Shown here piece by piece: positions 24,193 to 33,319 of a stretch of DNA of 64,000 bases. The stretch comes from Verrucomicrobium sp. (lineage in GTDB: Bacteria > Verrucomicrobiota > Verrucomicrobiia > Methylacidiphilales > GAS474). A model generated the notes under the pieces. It did no database searches. It was not told the DNA's origin and saw only the letters and a program-made list of their open reading frames with translations. The DNA lies in NCBI GenBank assembly GCA_028283855.1, contig JAPWJX010000003.1, forward strand, positions 1 through 64,000. Reading direction: 5' to 3'. A program made the position numbers and the translations under genes. The stretch's first letter is position 1; the number at the start of each line of letters is the position of its first letter.

Positions 24193-24741
24193 ATGAGCTC
24201 CCCTTCCGCCGCTAACCAGGAGGCCTGGAACGAAGCCCACCGCCGCCTCGTCGACTACCTCGACTCCTTCGCCTGGGCCGACGCCCGTCGCGTCGCGCAA
24301 ATGGCGCTGGAAATCGGCGCGGACGCGCAGTCCCTCCACGCCGCCGAGCCCGCCCGGGATCCCGTCTCCGTGACCATGGGCCTGGCGCAGGAGCGCGTCG
24401 CCGCGTGGCTGGCGGCCGGCCTGGGGGACGCCTCCCCGGAACGCCACGGCACCGCCTGCCTGCCGCTGCTCCTCAGCGGCATCCCGCAGCGGCAGCCCGC
24501 CGCCTTCCTGGCGGAGCCCCCGTCCGAGGCGGTCCGCCAGGCCATGCAGAAACCCCTCCTCATGGTCGGCCCGGACCTGGCCATCTCCAGCATGACGCCG
24601 CGCCACCTGGACTACGGCGCGCTGCGCGGCCTGGCCAGCCAGACCTGGCACCGCTGGGAGCCGCGGGAAGCCCTCGTCGCCGTCCTCCTATGGACGACCA
24701 TCGGCATCCTCCTTTACCACTGGATCCCCGAATGGCTGTGA
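24193..24741 (+). CDS. Unknown C-terminally anchored protein between opgG and opgH
   Basis: The 182-residue protein has a soluble Ala-rich helical body and a single C-terminal membrane segment (ALVAVLLWTTIGILLYHWIP). It starts 1 nt after opgG and its end overlaps the opgH start by 10 nt, so it is translationally coupled to the glucan synthase. It has features of a tail-anchored or extended OpgH N-terminus: large OpgH proteins carry a long N-terminal extension ending in membrane helices. This gene may be that extension encoded separately. Motifs such as LLMVGPDLAISSMTPRHLDY are not ones I recognise. Confidence 0.7.
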   Translation: MSSPSAANQEAWNEAHRRLVDYLDSFAWADARRVAQMALEIGADAQSLHAAEPARDPVSVTMGLAQERVAAWLAAGLGDASPERHGTACLPLLLSGIPQRQPAAFLAEPPSEAVRQAMQKPLLMVGPDLAISSMTPRHLDYGALRGLASQTWHRWEPREALVAVLLWTTIGILLYHWIPEWL

Positions 24742-26840
24742 CCTCCCCTTCCCGCCCCCCGCGCCTCGACGGCCTGCGGCGCACCCTCTTCGTCGGGCTC
24801 GTGCTGCTTTTGACCGGCGTCGGCTTCTCCTTCTTCCTGGACACCTTCGCCGACCAGCGGCTGAGCACCGGGGACTACATCGCCCTCTCCCTCTTTCCCC
24901 TCCTTTTCAGCCAGGTGGTGATCGGCTGCGTGCTGGCCCTCTTCGGCTTCTTTGACCGTCTGCGCGGAGGGGATCCCTGGCACCTCATGCGCGGGGAGTG
25001 GCGGGAGCGGGAGGAAGAGATCCCCCTGGCCGCCACCGCCGTGGTCATCCCGGTCTATAATGAGGACGTGGCCCGCGTCAGCCGCGGGATCGAGAACATG
25101 TGGCGCAGCCTGGAAAAGACCGGGCAGATCGAGAATTTCGACTTCTACCTCCTGAGCGATTCCAACAGCCCCGACCACTGGGTTGAGGAAGAGTGCGCCT
25201 GGCTCCATCTTTGCCGCCGCCTGGGCGGCTTCGGGAGGATCTTCTACCGGAAGCGCCGCCACGCCATCCACGGAAAGAGCGGCAACGTGGCCGACTTTTG
25301 CCGCCGCTGGGGCCGCCGCTACCGCTACATGATCGCCCTGGACGCCGACAGCGTCATGTCCGGCCCGCTCATGGTCCGGCTGGTGCGGGCCATGGAGGCC
25401 AACCCCACCGTGGGCATCCTCCAGACTCATCCCCGGCTGGTCCTGGGCAGCTCCCTCTTCCGCCGCGTCCGCCAGTTTTCCGCCGCCCTCTATGGCGACA
25501 TCTTTGTGCGCGGGTGCAGCTTCTTCCAGACGGCCTCCGGCTCTTACTGGGGGCACAACGCCATCCTGCGGCTGGAGCCCTTCATGGAGCACTGCGGCCT
25601 CCCCTTCCTGCCCGTGCCGGACCGCTCCCAACGCCACATCCTGAGCCACGACACCGTGGAGGCAGCCCTCATGCAGAAGGCGGGCTACGAGGTCTGGATC
25701 GCGGGTGAGGAGGAAGGGAGCTACGAGGAGGGCCCGCCCAACCTGAGCGACATGCTCAAGCGGGACCGCCGCTGGTGCGCGGGCAACCTCCAGCACTTCT
25801 GGTTCCTCTTCGCCCACGGCATCAGCCTGGGCAGCCGCCTGCAGATCTGGATCGGCCTCATGGCCTACCTCAGCTCCCCTCTGTGGCTCGGCTTCCTCTT
25901 GGCCGGTTCCTGGGGCCTCTACGACCGGACGCGCTTCCTCAATCTCTCCGCCGGCCCGGAGGAACTGGGCGCGCTGGGCGCCTCCGCCTCCGCGGCGGCC
26001 ATTCCCCTGGGGCTCATCACCCTCTTCCTCCTCTTTTTGCCGCAGATCTTCGGCCTCTTCGTCGGCTTCTTCCGGCGGCGGGAATTCGGGGGCTTTGCGG
26101 CCCTCTTGCGCGGCATTTTCCTGGAAACGGCCCTCTCCATCCTCACCGCGCCCGTGCTCATGGTCTTCCACACCATCTTCGTCGCGGCGGCGATCCTCAA
26201 GATCCAGATCCAGTGGTCGACGCAGAACCGCGTCGACCACGGCCTCTCCTGGTCTCACTGCCTGAAGGCCTACGGCTGGCTGACGCCCTGCGGCGTCCTG
26301 GCCCAACTGGCCGCGCTCCATTGGCTGGGGAAACCCGGCTTTTGGCTGGCGCCCATCTGCCTGGGCTGGGTTTTGGCCCCCCTCCTGGCCTGGTACACCG
26401 CCCGCGGCGACGCCGGGGCGGCGGCCCGCCGGGCCGGTCTGTTTCTCATCCCGGAAGAGATCGCCCCGCCGCAAGAACTGGAAGGCCTGGCGGAGGAAAC
26501 CGCCGCGCCCGAACCCGACCTCTGGGCCCAGGCGATCCTTTGCCCCTACGTGCTGGCCGTCCACCTCTCCATGATGCGCCGCCGCCTGAAGGTGCCCGAC
26601 GAGGAGACGGACCCCGCCCGGGCGCTGCTGCGCCAGCGCCTCGTGGAAGCGGGCCCCGCCGCGCTCGACCGGAAAGACCGCTTCCGCCTGCTGGGGAGCG
26701 CGGGCTTCCTGGTCCAGCTCCACCGCACGCTGTGGGCCGCGCCGGAAGCCGCCCTCCACCCCGACTGGCGAACGCTCATGGACCGCGCGGGAAAAAGCTT
26801 CCTCCTGCGGCGTTACTTAGTCCCCGCCGAGCGATCTTGA
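24732..26840 (+). CDS. opgH: Glucans biosynthesis glucosyltransferase OpgH/MdoH
   Basis: Starting at ATG 24732 (the longer frame upstream is a shadow), the 702-residue protein has two N-terminal membrane helices and a cytoplasmic GT2 domain. The domain shows TAVVIPVYNED, RKRRHAIHGKSGN, IALDADSVMSG, TASGSYWGHNAIL and the processive-synthase motif KRDRRWCAGN. At least four C-terminal membrane helices follow. It polymerises UDP-glucose into beta-1,2-linked backbones and extrudes them. It is shorter than the E. coli enzyme (847 residues) because the N-terminal extension is missing or is supplied by the preceding gene. Confidence 0.93.
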   Translation: MAVTSPSRPPRLDGLRRTLFVGLVLLLTGVGFSFFLDTFADQRLSTGDYIALSLFPLLFSQVVIGCVLALFGFFDRLRGGDPWHLMRGEWREREEEIPLAATAVVIPVYNEDVARVSRGIENMWRSLEKTGQIENFDFYLLSDSNSPDHWVEEECAWLHLCRRLGGFGRIFYRKRRHAIHGKSGNVADFCRRWGRRYRYMIALDADSVMSGPLMVRLVRAMEANPTVGILQTHPRLVLGSSLFRRVRQFSAALYGDIFVRGCSFFQTASGSYWGHNAILRLEPFMEHCGLPFLPVPDRSQRHILSHDTVEAALMQKAGYEVWIAGEEEGSYEEGPPNLSDMLKRDRRWCAGNLQHFWFLFAHGISLGSRLQIWIGLMAYLSSPLWLGFLLAGSWGLYDRTRFLNLSAGPEELGALGASASAAAIPLGLITLFLLFLPQIFGLFVGFFRRREFGGFAALLRGIFLETALSILTAPVLMVFHTIFVAAAILKIQIQWSTQNRVDHGLSWSHCLKAYGWLTPCGVLAQLAALHWLGKPGFWLAPICLGWVLAPLLAWYTARGDAGAAARRAGLFLIPEEIAPPQELEGLAEETAAPEPDLWAQAILCPYVLAVHLSMMRRRLKVPDEETDPARALLRQRLVEAGPAALDRKDRFRLLGSAGFLVQLHRTLWAAPEAALHPDWRTLMDRAGKSFLLRRYLVPAERS

Positions 26841-26874
26841 TGGCCACCCGCCCCGGAGCCGCCTACAAGGTCTG

Positions 26875-28584
26875 ATGCAGAAGAAGCCGTTTTCCGAACT
26901 GGGGCTTTCCCCCGAAGTCCTCAAAGCCGTCGCCCAGATGGGCTTTGAGGAAGCCTCCCACATCCAGTCCCAGGCCATCCCGCCGCTGCTGGCCGGGTCC
27001 GACGTCGTCGGCCAGTCCCAGACCGGTTCCGGCAAGACGGCGGCCTTCGCCATCCCCGCCATCGAGGCCGTCGACCCCGCCCTGCGCGCGCCGCAGGTGC
27101 TCATCCTCTGCCCCACCCGGGAGCTGGCCGTGCAGGTGGCGGAGGAAGTGGCGAAGCTGGCCGCCTTCAAGCGCGGCGTGCGCGAGCTGCCCGTCTACGG
27201 CGGCCAATCCTACGAGCGCCAGTTTCGCGGCCTCCAGCAGGGGGCGCAGATCATCATCGGCACGCCGGGCCGGATCATGGACCACCTGGACCGGGGGACG
27301 CTGAAGATGGACCAGATCCGCATGGTCATCCTGGACGAGGCCGACCGGATGCTCGACATGGGCTTTTTGGACGACATCCGCAAGGTGCTGGACCAGGCCC
27401 CGCCGAAGCGGCAGACCGTCTTCTTCTCCGCCACCATGCCCCGCCCCATCCAGGGGCTCATCAAGACCTTCACCAAGGACCCCGTCCACGTCGCCATCGA
27501 AGCGCAGGCCCGCACCATGCCCGCCATCGACCAGGTCTACTATGAGGTCGACCGCCGGGCCAAAGTCGACGTCCTCTGCCGCCTCATCGACCTGCAGGAC
27601 ATCAAGTTCGGCATCGTCTTCTGCGCGACCAAGTCGATGGTCGACGAATTGACGGAGCACCTCACCGCCCGCGGCTACGCCGCCGACAAGATGCACGGGG
27701 ACATGACCCAGACCATGCGGGAGCGCGTCATGGCCAAGTTCCGCAAGCGGGGGATCGAGTTCCTTGTCGCCACGGATGTGGCCGCGCGCGGCCTGGACGT
27801 CGACGACGTGGAGGCGGTCTTCAACTACGACCTGCCGAACGACGGGGAGGACTACATCCACCGCATCGGCCGCACGGGCCGCGCCGGCCGCAGCGGGCGG
27901 GCGATCACCTTCGTCGCCGGGCGGGAGATCTACAAGATGCAGAACATCATCCGCTTCACCAAGAGCACCGTGCGGCGGGAGCGCGTCCCCTCCGAGGAAG
28001 AGGTCGAGCAGAAGCGCGCCGACGTTTTCCAGGACTCCCTGCGCCAAGTGCTCGAAGAGGGCAAATACGAGCGGCAGGACGCCCTCATCGGCCGCCTGCT
28101 CGACCAAGGCCACGCCGCCACCGACATCGCCTCCGCCCTCATCCACCTCTTCCGAGCCAAGGAGGAAAAGCCCCGCGCGCAGGAGGAGCCTTCCTCCTTC
28201 CGGCCCGGGCACCGGCCGCGGGAGGATCGCTATGAGCGCGAGCGCCCGGAACGCCCGGAACGGCGCGAGCGTCCCGGCCGACGCGACGACTACCCCTCCC
28301 TGCAGGGGGACCGCTCCACGCGGGAAAGCGGCGCCGTCTCCCACGAGGCCGGGATGGTCCGCCTCCTTTTGGGCGTGGGCAAGGAGCACGACGTCCGCCC
28401 GGGCGACGTGATCGGCGTCATCCTCGGCACGACGAAGCTGCCGAAGGAGGCCGTCGGCGTCATCCGCCTGCAAGGCCGCCAGACGTTCGTCGACGTCGCG
28501 GAGGAACACGCCGACCTGATCGTTTCCAAGCTTTCCGGCATCTCCTTCAAGGGGCGGAAGCTCTGGTGCAAACGGCCCGCCTAA
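26875..28584 (+). CDS. DEAD-box RNA helicase with DbpA-type RNA-binding domain
   Basis: The 569-residue protein has all DEAD-box motifs: Q-motif (FSELGLSPEVLKAV, then IQSQAIP), Walker A GQSQTGSGKT, PTRELAVQ, TPGR, DEADRMLDMGF, SAT, ARGLDVDDVEAV and HRIGRTGRAGR. An Arg/Glu/Pro-rich linker (about 430-480) leads to a C-terminal DbpA/CsdA-type RRM-like domain, VRLLLGVGKEHDVRPGDVIG to FKGRKLWCKRP. Such helicases act in ribosome assembly and cold-shock RNA remodelling. The start 34 nt after opgH suggests run-on transcription. Whether it is DeaD or DbpA cannot be decided from sequence alone. Confidence 0.93.
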   Translation: MQKKPFSELGLSPEVLKAVAQMGFEEASHIQSQAIPPLLAGSDVVGQSQTGSGKTAAFAIPAIEAVDPALRAPQVLILCPTRELAVQVAEEVAKLAAFKRGVRELPVYGGQSYERQFRGLQQGAQIIIGTPGRIMDHLDRGTLKMDQIRMVILDEADRMLDMGFLDDIRKVLDQAPPKRQTVFFSATMPRPIQGLIKTFTKDPVHVAIEAQARTMPAIDQVYYEVDRRAKVDVLCRLIDLQDIKFGIVFCATKSMVDELTEHLTARGYAADKMHGDMTQTMRERVMAKFRKRGIEFLVATDVAARGLDVDDVEAVFNYDLPNDGEDYIHRIGRTGRAGRSGRAITFVAGREIYKMQNIIRFTKSTVRRERVPSEEEVEQKRADVFQDSLRQVLEEGKYERQDALIGRLLDQGHAATDIASALIHLFRAKEEKPRAQEEPSSFRPGHRPREDRYERERPERPERRERPGRRDDYPSLQGDRSTRESGAVSHEAGMVRLLLGVGKEHDVRPGDVIGVILGTTKLPKEAVGVIRLQGRQTFVDVAEEHADLIVSKLSGISFKGRKLWCKRPA

Positions 28585-28694
28585 AGCCCTTTCATCGGGC
28601 GGTTTGCAAGAAATCGCCGCCCCCCGGATATTCTTTAACCTGTTTATTACAAACAAGTTATTTTGGGTGGCATACCGCCTGCACCTTAGCAGGC

Positions 28695-28979
28695 ATGACT
28701 ACCTATACTGCATATACTCCTTCCGACCTGGAAACGGTGGCCGTCAGCCCGCAGGCCCGGACGACGGCCAAGGTGATGGGGTGGCTCTGCTTCGTCGGCG
28801 GCTTCGCCTCGATCATTGCCTCCATCCTATTCTGGTACAATTCCGGCGGCCTGAGCGCCGACCCCATCGCCATGGCGCACGGCGAGCGCTTCGGCATCTT
28901 CATCGGCCTCTGGGCGCCTACGTTCTTCATCCTAAGCAACCGCTTCGACCGGTCCGCCCATAGCCCCACCGGCCTCTAA
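28695..28979 (+). CDS. Small membrane protein, unknown function
   Basis: From ATG at 28695 the product is 94 residues: a polar Thr/Ser-rich start ([15 protein letters not shown]), one clear membrane helix ([20 protein letters not shown]) and a second ([19 protein letters not shown]). It ends in a short polar tail. The A/T-rich 28620-28690 leader probably holds its own promoter. It is followed by a strong terminator, so it is likely a single-gene unit. No family recognised. Confidence 0.65.
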   Translation: MTTYTAYTPSDLETVAVSPQARTTAKVMGWLCFVGGFASIIASILFWYNSGGLSADPIAMAHGERFGIFIGLWAPTFFILSNRFDRSAHSPTGL

Positions 28980-29017
28980 GGTTTTTCCGCCACCACCGAC
29001 AACCAACACGCCTGCCC

Positions 29018-29054
29018 GCGGCGCTCCGGTTCCCCGGAGCGCCGCTTTCTTTTT
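29018..29054 (+). terminator. Intrinsic terminator after the small membrane protein gene
   Basis: A perfect 12-bp stem GCGGCGCTCCGG/CCGGAGCGCCGC with a TTCC loop is followed by TTTCTTTTT. It lies 39 nt after the stop codon and separates this unit from rnhA. Confidence 0.9.
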
Positions 29055-29080
29055 CCGGGCCGATCCCCCATGCTGGCCGG

Positions 29081-29599
29081 GTGAAAGAAGTGACGATCCA
29101 CACCGACGGCGCCTGCCAGGGCAACCCCGGGCCGGGCGGCTGGGCCGCAGTCCTCGTCTCCGGCGGCGCGCGCAAGGAAATCTCCGGCGGCGACCCGGCG
29201 ACGACGAACAACCGGATGGAACTGACCAGCGCGGTGGAGGCGTTGCGCACCCTCAAAGAGCCGTGCCGCGTCCTCTTCCACACCGATTCCCAATATCTGC
29301 GCCAGGGCATCACCTCCTGGATCGCCTCCTGGAAGCGGAAAGGCTGGGTGACGGCCGCCAAGACGCCGGTGAAGAACGCCGACCTCTGGCGGGAGCTGGA
29401 CGCCGCCGCCGCGCCCCACCGGATCGAGTGGCGCTGGGTGAAAGGCCACGCGGGCGACACGGAGAACGAGCGGTGCGACGCGCTGGCCACGGCGGAAGTC
29501 GCCCAGATCCGCGCGGGCTATCGGGCGGAGGAGCTGCGCTCCCTGCTGGAGGAATTCGTCCGCGCCCAGCAGCCCCCGGCGGAGCCAACCCTCCTGTGA
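29081..29599 (+). CDS. rnhA: Ribonuclease HI
   Basis: The 172-residue protein starts at a GTG (29081). The type-1 RNase H catalytic set is present: Asp9 ([11 protein letters not shown]), Glu47 ([13 protein letters not shown]), Asp69 (FHTDSQYL), His123 ([13 protein letters not shown]) and Asp133. It degrades the RNA strand of RNA/DNA hybrids. A C-terminal extension of about 30 residues is rich in Glu, Arg and Pro. The next gene starts with a GTG overlapping its TGA stop. Confidence 0.95.
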   Translation: MKEVTIHTDGACQGNPGPGGWAAVLVSGGARKEISGGDPATTNNRMELTSAVEALRTLKEPCRVLFHTDSQYLRQGITSWIASWKRKGWVTAAKTPVKNADLWRELDAAAAPHRIEWRWVKGHAGDTENERCDALATAEVAQIRAGYRAEELRSLLEEFVRAQQPPAEPTLL

Positions 29600-30081
29600 A
29601 CCCCGCCCCCATCGACCCCGGCGTCCGCATCGGCCACGTCCACCTGAAGGTGGCCGACCTGGAACGCTCCCTGGCCTTTTACCGCGGCGTCCTGGGCTTC
29701 CAGCTCATGCAGCGCTTCGGCCGGCAGGCGGCCTTCGTCTCCGCGGGCGGTTACCACCACCACCTGGGGCTCAACACCTGGGAAAGCCGCGGAGGCTCCC
29801 CTCCCGCGCCGGGCACCACCGGCCTCTACCATGCCGCCATCCTCTATCCCACCCGCGCCGCGCTGGCCGACGCCCTGCGGCGGCTGGTGGAGGCGGGGAT
29901 CCCGCTCGACGGCGCGGCCGACCACGGCGTGAGCCAGGCCCTCTACCTCCGCGATCCCGACGGCAACGGGCTGGAACTTTACTGGGACCGCCCGCAGGCG
30001 GAATGGCCCCGCACCGCCACGGGCGAGCTGGCCATGGTGACCGAGCCCCTCGACTTGGGCGACCTCCTGCGCGCAATATAG
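29596..30081 (+). CDS. VOC-family (glyoxalase/dioxygenase-like) protein
   Basis: From GTG at 29596 (overlapping the rnhA stop), 161 residues carry a VOC repeat: [54 protein letters not shown] and the C-terminal metal motif [16 protein letters not shown]. His and Glu positions fit a metal-binding VOC enzyme resembling CatE-like catechol dioxygenase or glyoxalase-related proteins. Substrate cannot be assigned. It is translationally coupled to rnhA. Confidence 0.85.
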   Translation: MNPAPIDPGVRIGHVHLKVADLERSLAFYRGVLGFQLMQRFGRQAAFVSAGGYHHHLGLNTWESRGGSPPAPGTTGLYHAAILYPTRAALADALRRLVEAGIPLDGAADHGVSQALYLRDPDGNGLELYWDRPQAEWPRTATGELAMVTEPLDLGDLLRAI

Positions 30082-30089
30082 GCAGACCG

Positions 30090-32230
30090 ATGCGGCCCCT
30101 CCTCGCCCTTTGCCTCGGACTCGCCTTTCTGGCCTGTGCCGGGACCGCGCCGTCCGCGCCGCTTTGGAAAGAGGACTTCGCCGGGCCTGGCCTGGGCGGA
30201 TGGCGGGTAGAAACCCACGGCGACGCCAAGGGCGCCGCCGCTCTCGACCCGGAATCCCCCGACGGCAGCCCCGCCCTCCGCCTGGCCGCCGCGCCCCCCT
30301 CGGCGCGATCCTCGACTTCGCCGCCCCCGGCTCCTTCCCCGTCCAGGCGGGAGAGGAACTGGCCCTGCGCGTCCGCGCCGCCGGCCGCCGCGCGGGAACT
30401 GCCTTTCTGGCCGTCCGCTTCGAGCCGACGGGCGGCGAGGCCCGGCTGGAACTGCCGGAAGGGACGTTCGAGAGCCGCCTCTTCACCCAATCCTTCCTGG
30501 TCCCGCCGGGAGCCACGCAGGCCCGCGTCATCGGCGCGGTGCTGGGGGCGACCGACGCCCTCTGGCTCAATGCCCTTTCCGTCGGCTACCCCCTGCTGCC
30601 CCGCACCGGCCTGCGCGCCCCGCTGGGCGTGCCCGCGCGGGACACGCTCTTTCCCCCCACCCCCGCGCCCGCGCGGGAGCTGCTGGCCCTGGACGTCTCC
30701 AAACTGCCGCCGGACGCCATCCTCTTCGCCGTCACGCTCCAGGGACTGGTCAACCGGAGCCAGCCGCGCCTCTACCTCTTCCACAAGCCGGACGACCGCT
30801 TCTGGGCCGACTGGCTGGTGGAGGCGGGCTACGTCGGCGCGATCAAGGAATTGTCCGGCCTGCCCGCGCTGGTCGCCGCCTTTCGCGCGGAAATCCCCGC
30901 CGTAGTCGTCTACGATCCGGCCCTCCCCGCCAGCCGCCACGCCGCCGCGCTCCTCGGCGCGCTGCAGGGCTGCCCCGCCACCGGGCGGGAGACGGCCAAC
31001 ACCCTGGGCCTCCCCGTGGCCTCCGACCTGACCGGCCGCTGGAAACGGAACGTCGACGCCTACCGGGAACTGTGGGCCAAATACCGCGACCGCTTCGACG
31101 GCGCCTCCCTGGCCGTCCACAATCCCCTGCGGAGCCGTCCCGGCGGCCTCGACTTTCTTGTCCAAAAACGGGTCTTCACCTTCTGGGTTTCCGGCCCGCG
31201 CGACCAAGACCCGGGCGGAGATCCTGCGGCGGAACTCGACTTCGCCCACGAGGTGCTGGCCGCCCTGCCGCCGAACACCCCGGTCCTGGGCTGGCAGGAA
31301 AACGACGTCCACGGCCTATTTCCCGACGAAGCCCTGCGCCTGGCCTCTTCCTACGCGAAGTTCATCGTGGGGGGCGATTTTTGCACGAACCTCTCCGTCC
31401 TGAGCGGCCTGCGCGTCCCGCCCGACGTCTTCCGCCAATCGGCCCACAGCGTCGGCCTGGTCTGGTCGGGCTCCGCCCAGCCGGACGTAGAGGAGCCCAG
31501 GCTCCTCTACGCCACCTTGAGCGCCCTTTCCGGCGGCGAGAGCCCCGGCATGTGGCAGCATGAGATGGCCGCCCTGTGGCGCGATCCCGCCCGGGGCCGC
31601 GTGCCGGTGAACTGGTCCGTGCCGCCCGCCGCGGCGGAGCTGATGCCGCCCGTCCTGGCCTGGTTCTACCGGCAGGCGACGCCGCATGACCTCCTGCTCT
31701 GCGCCCACTCCGGCCTGGGCGCCATCGACCCCCGCTTCTACGCCCTGCGCTACCGGGCCGCGGACCGGGATGCCATCTGGAACGCCTACCTGGGCCGCCT
31801 GGACGGGGCGCTGCGCGCGCTCGACCTCGACATCCTGAGCCTCCATGCGGGCGGCGCGGCGGCCGACGCGCGCTTCTTCAGGGGAGCGCCCGCCCTGCGC
31901 GGCATCCTGGCCGGCCTGGACCGGCAGGAAGGCGCCACCGCCCTCAACCCGGTGGAGGCGGTCGACGGCAAGCCGGTCTTCCACACGCTGACACGGGAAC
32001 GGACGCGCCTCGACCTCCTGGCGGGGGAAAAGGCGGCGGCCGAATACGCACTGCGGGAATTCCTGGGCAGCGCGCCGAAGGAGCGGCCCGCCTACATGAG
32101 CGCCCTGCTTCCCCTGGGCGCGCTCCGCCCCGCCCTGGCGGCAAAGCTGGCCGCCTCCCTGCCGCCGGACGTGAGGCTGGTTGACGCCGACGCGCTGGTC
32201 GACCTGTGGACGAAACGGCTGAAGCCGTAG
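30090..32230 (+). pseudogene. Secreted GxGYxYP-domain protein, split by one frameshift
   Basis: The ATG at 30090 opens a lipoprotein or signal-peptide-like start (RPLLALCLGLAFLACAGTA), then LWKEDFAGPGLGGW, a carbohydrate-binding-like strand. Near 30297, after a run of six C, the frame ends, and the homologous continuation (GAILDFAAPGSFPV onward) lies in the other frame to 32230. One extra C restores a protein of about 713 residues. The second part has the GxGYxYP-like region: LQGLVNRSQPRLYLF, VLGWQENDVHGLFPDE and KFIVGGDFCTNLSVLSGL. This domain is a putative glycoside hydrolase found in polysaccharide-using bacteria. A sequencing error is as likely as a real pseudogene. Confidence 0.7.
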
Positions 32231-32236
32231 CGGACG

Positions 32237-33241
32237 CTAGCGCGGCTTGACCGCCTCGATCGTGGGGCCCTGGCCCGCCTCGGCCGCCGCCACGCCGGGA
32301 CGCCGCGCGGCGTCGAGGCCGCCTCCCGCCAGCATCTGCGCCGGGGTCGGCTTGCGGGAAAAGCCGTAGTTGAGGAGGAGCGGCGCGTCGGTCCACTTGT
32401 TCGCGCTGTGGAGGATGATGAGCTGCAGCTCCCGCCCATTGCGGATGACGGAGGCGGCGAAGGTATGGAGCGCCCCGTCCTTGGAGCCGCCGCTGGGGCC
32501 GTTCCGGTACCAGCCGGTCTTGGCCGCTTCCATGCCGGGGTAGACGCCCAGCAGGCGGTTGTGGTTGTGGACGACGGCTTTCTTGCTCTCCAGCGCGTAG
32601 GACTTCATCCGCATGATATCCCGCAAGGCGGGCTGCTCCACGGCGGCGCGGAAGATTTTCAAAAGATCCACGGCCGTGGTGTGGACACCCGGCGCGGGCC
32701 AGCCGTTGGGGTTGACGAAGTGGGTGCGGGTGCAGCCCAGCTCCTTGGCCCGCTCGTTCATCATGTCGACGAAGGCGGGGACCGACCCGGCGACGTGCCG
32801 CGCCAGCGCCAGCGCGGCGTCGTTGGCGGAGGAAATGAGGAGGGCGTGGACCAGGTCCTTCACGGAAACCGTCTCCCCCGCCTTGAGCGGGACGTGGGTG
32901 GGCTGGAGGAGGTCCCCCTTCTCGATGCGGACGTCACCCTTCAGCCCGGTCTTTTCCAGGACCAGGAGGGCGGTGAGCATCTTCGTCGTGCTGGCAGGGG
33001 GCAGCTCCATGTCGGCGTTTTTCTGGAAGAGGATCTCGCCCGTCTGGGGATCGACCAGGAGGGCGGCGGTGGCCTTCAGACCCTTGAGCGGGTCTTTGGA
33101 CGGAGCTTCGTGAAGCCGCTTCGGCGCAGAAGCGGCGGGCGTGCGCGGGGTAAGCGCCTGCGCCGGATGCGCCCAGGCGTCCAGGAACGCCAGGCTGCCA
33201 AGACCCAGAAAGGAACGCCGGGAAAGGGACGCGCGATTCAT
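32237..33241 (-). CDS. D-alanyl-D-alanine carboxypeptidase (PBP5/6 family)
   Basis: The 334-residue serine peptidase has a Tat-like leader (SRRSFLGLGSLAFL) and the three active-site motifs: SxxK at 84-87 (PPASTTKML), SxN at 138-140 (ISSANDA) and KTG at 241-243 (AAKTGWY). It trims the terminal D-Ala of peptidoglycan stem peptides in the periplasm. The C-terminal beta domain and membrane anchor of E. coli DacA are not evident; instead there is a short Ala/Pro-rich tail. It is convergent with the GxGYxYP gene (6-nt gap), where CGGCT-GA-AGCCG makes a small hairpin. Confidence 0.92.
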   Translation of the reverse strand: MNRASLSRRSFLGLGSLAFLDAWAHPAQALTPRTPAASAPKRLHEAPSKDPLKGLKATAALLVDPQTGEILFQKNADMELPPASTTKMLTALLVLEKTGLKGDVRIEKGDLLQPTHVPLKAGETVSVKDLVHALLISSANDAALALARHVAGSVPAFVDMMNERAKELGCTRTHFVNPNGWPAPGVHTTAVDLLKIFRAAVEQPALRDIMRMKSYALESKKAVVHNHNRLLGVYPGMEAAKTGWYRNGPSGGSKDGALHTFAASVIRNGRELQLIILHSANKWTDAPLLLNYGFSRKPTPAQMLAGGGLDAARRPGVAAAEAGQGPTIEAVKPR

Positions 33242-33319
33242 GCGGTCCTGCAGGAAGCTATTTTCAGGCCAAAAACCGGCAAAAGTTCACGCCCAGAAAA
33301 GAAACCGACGCCGCCCGGG

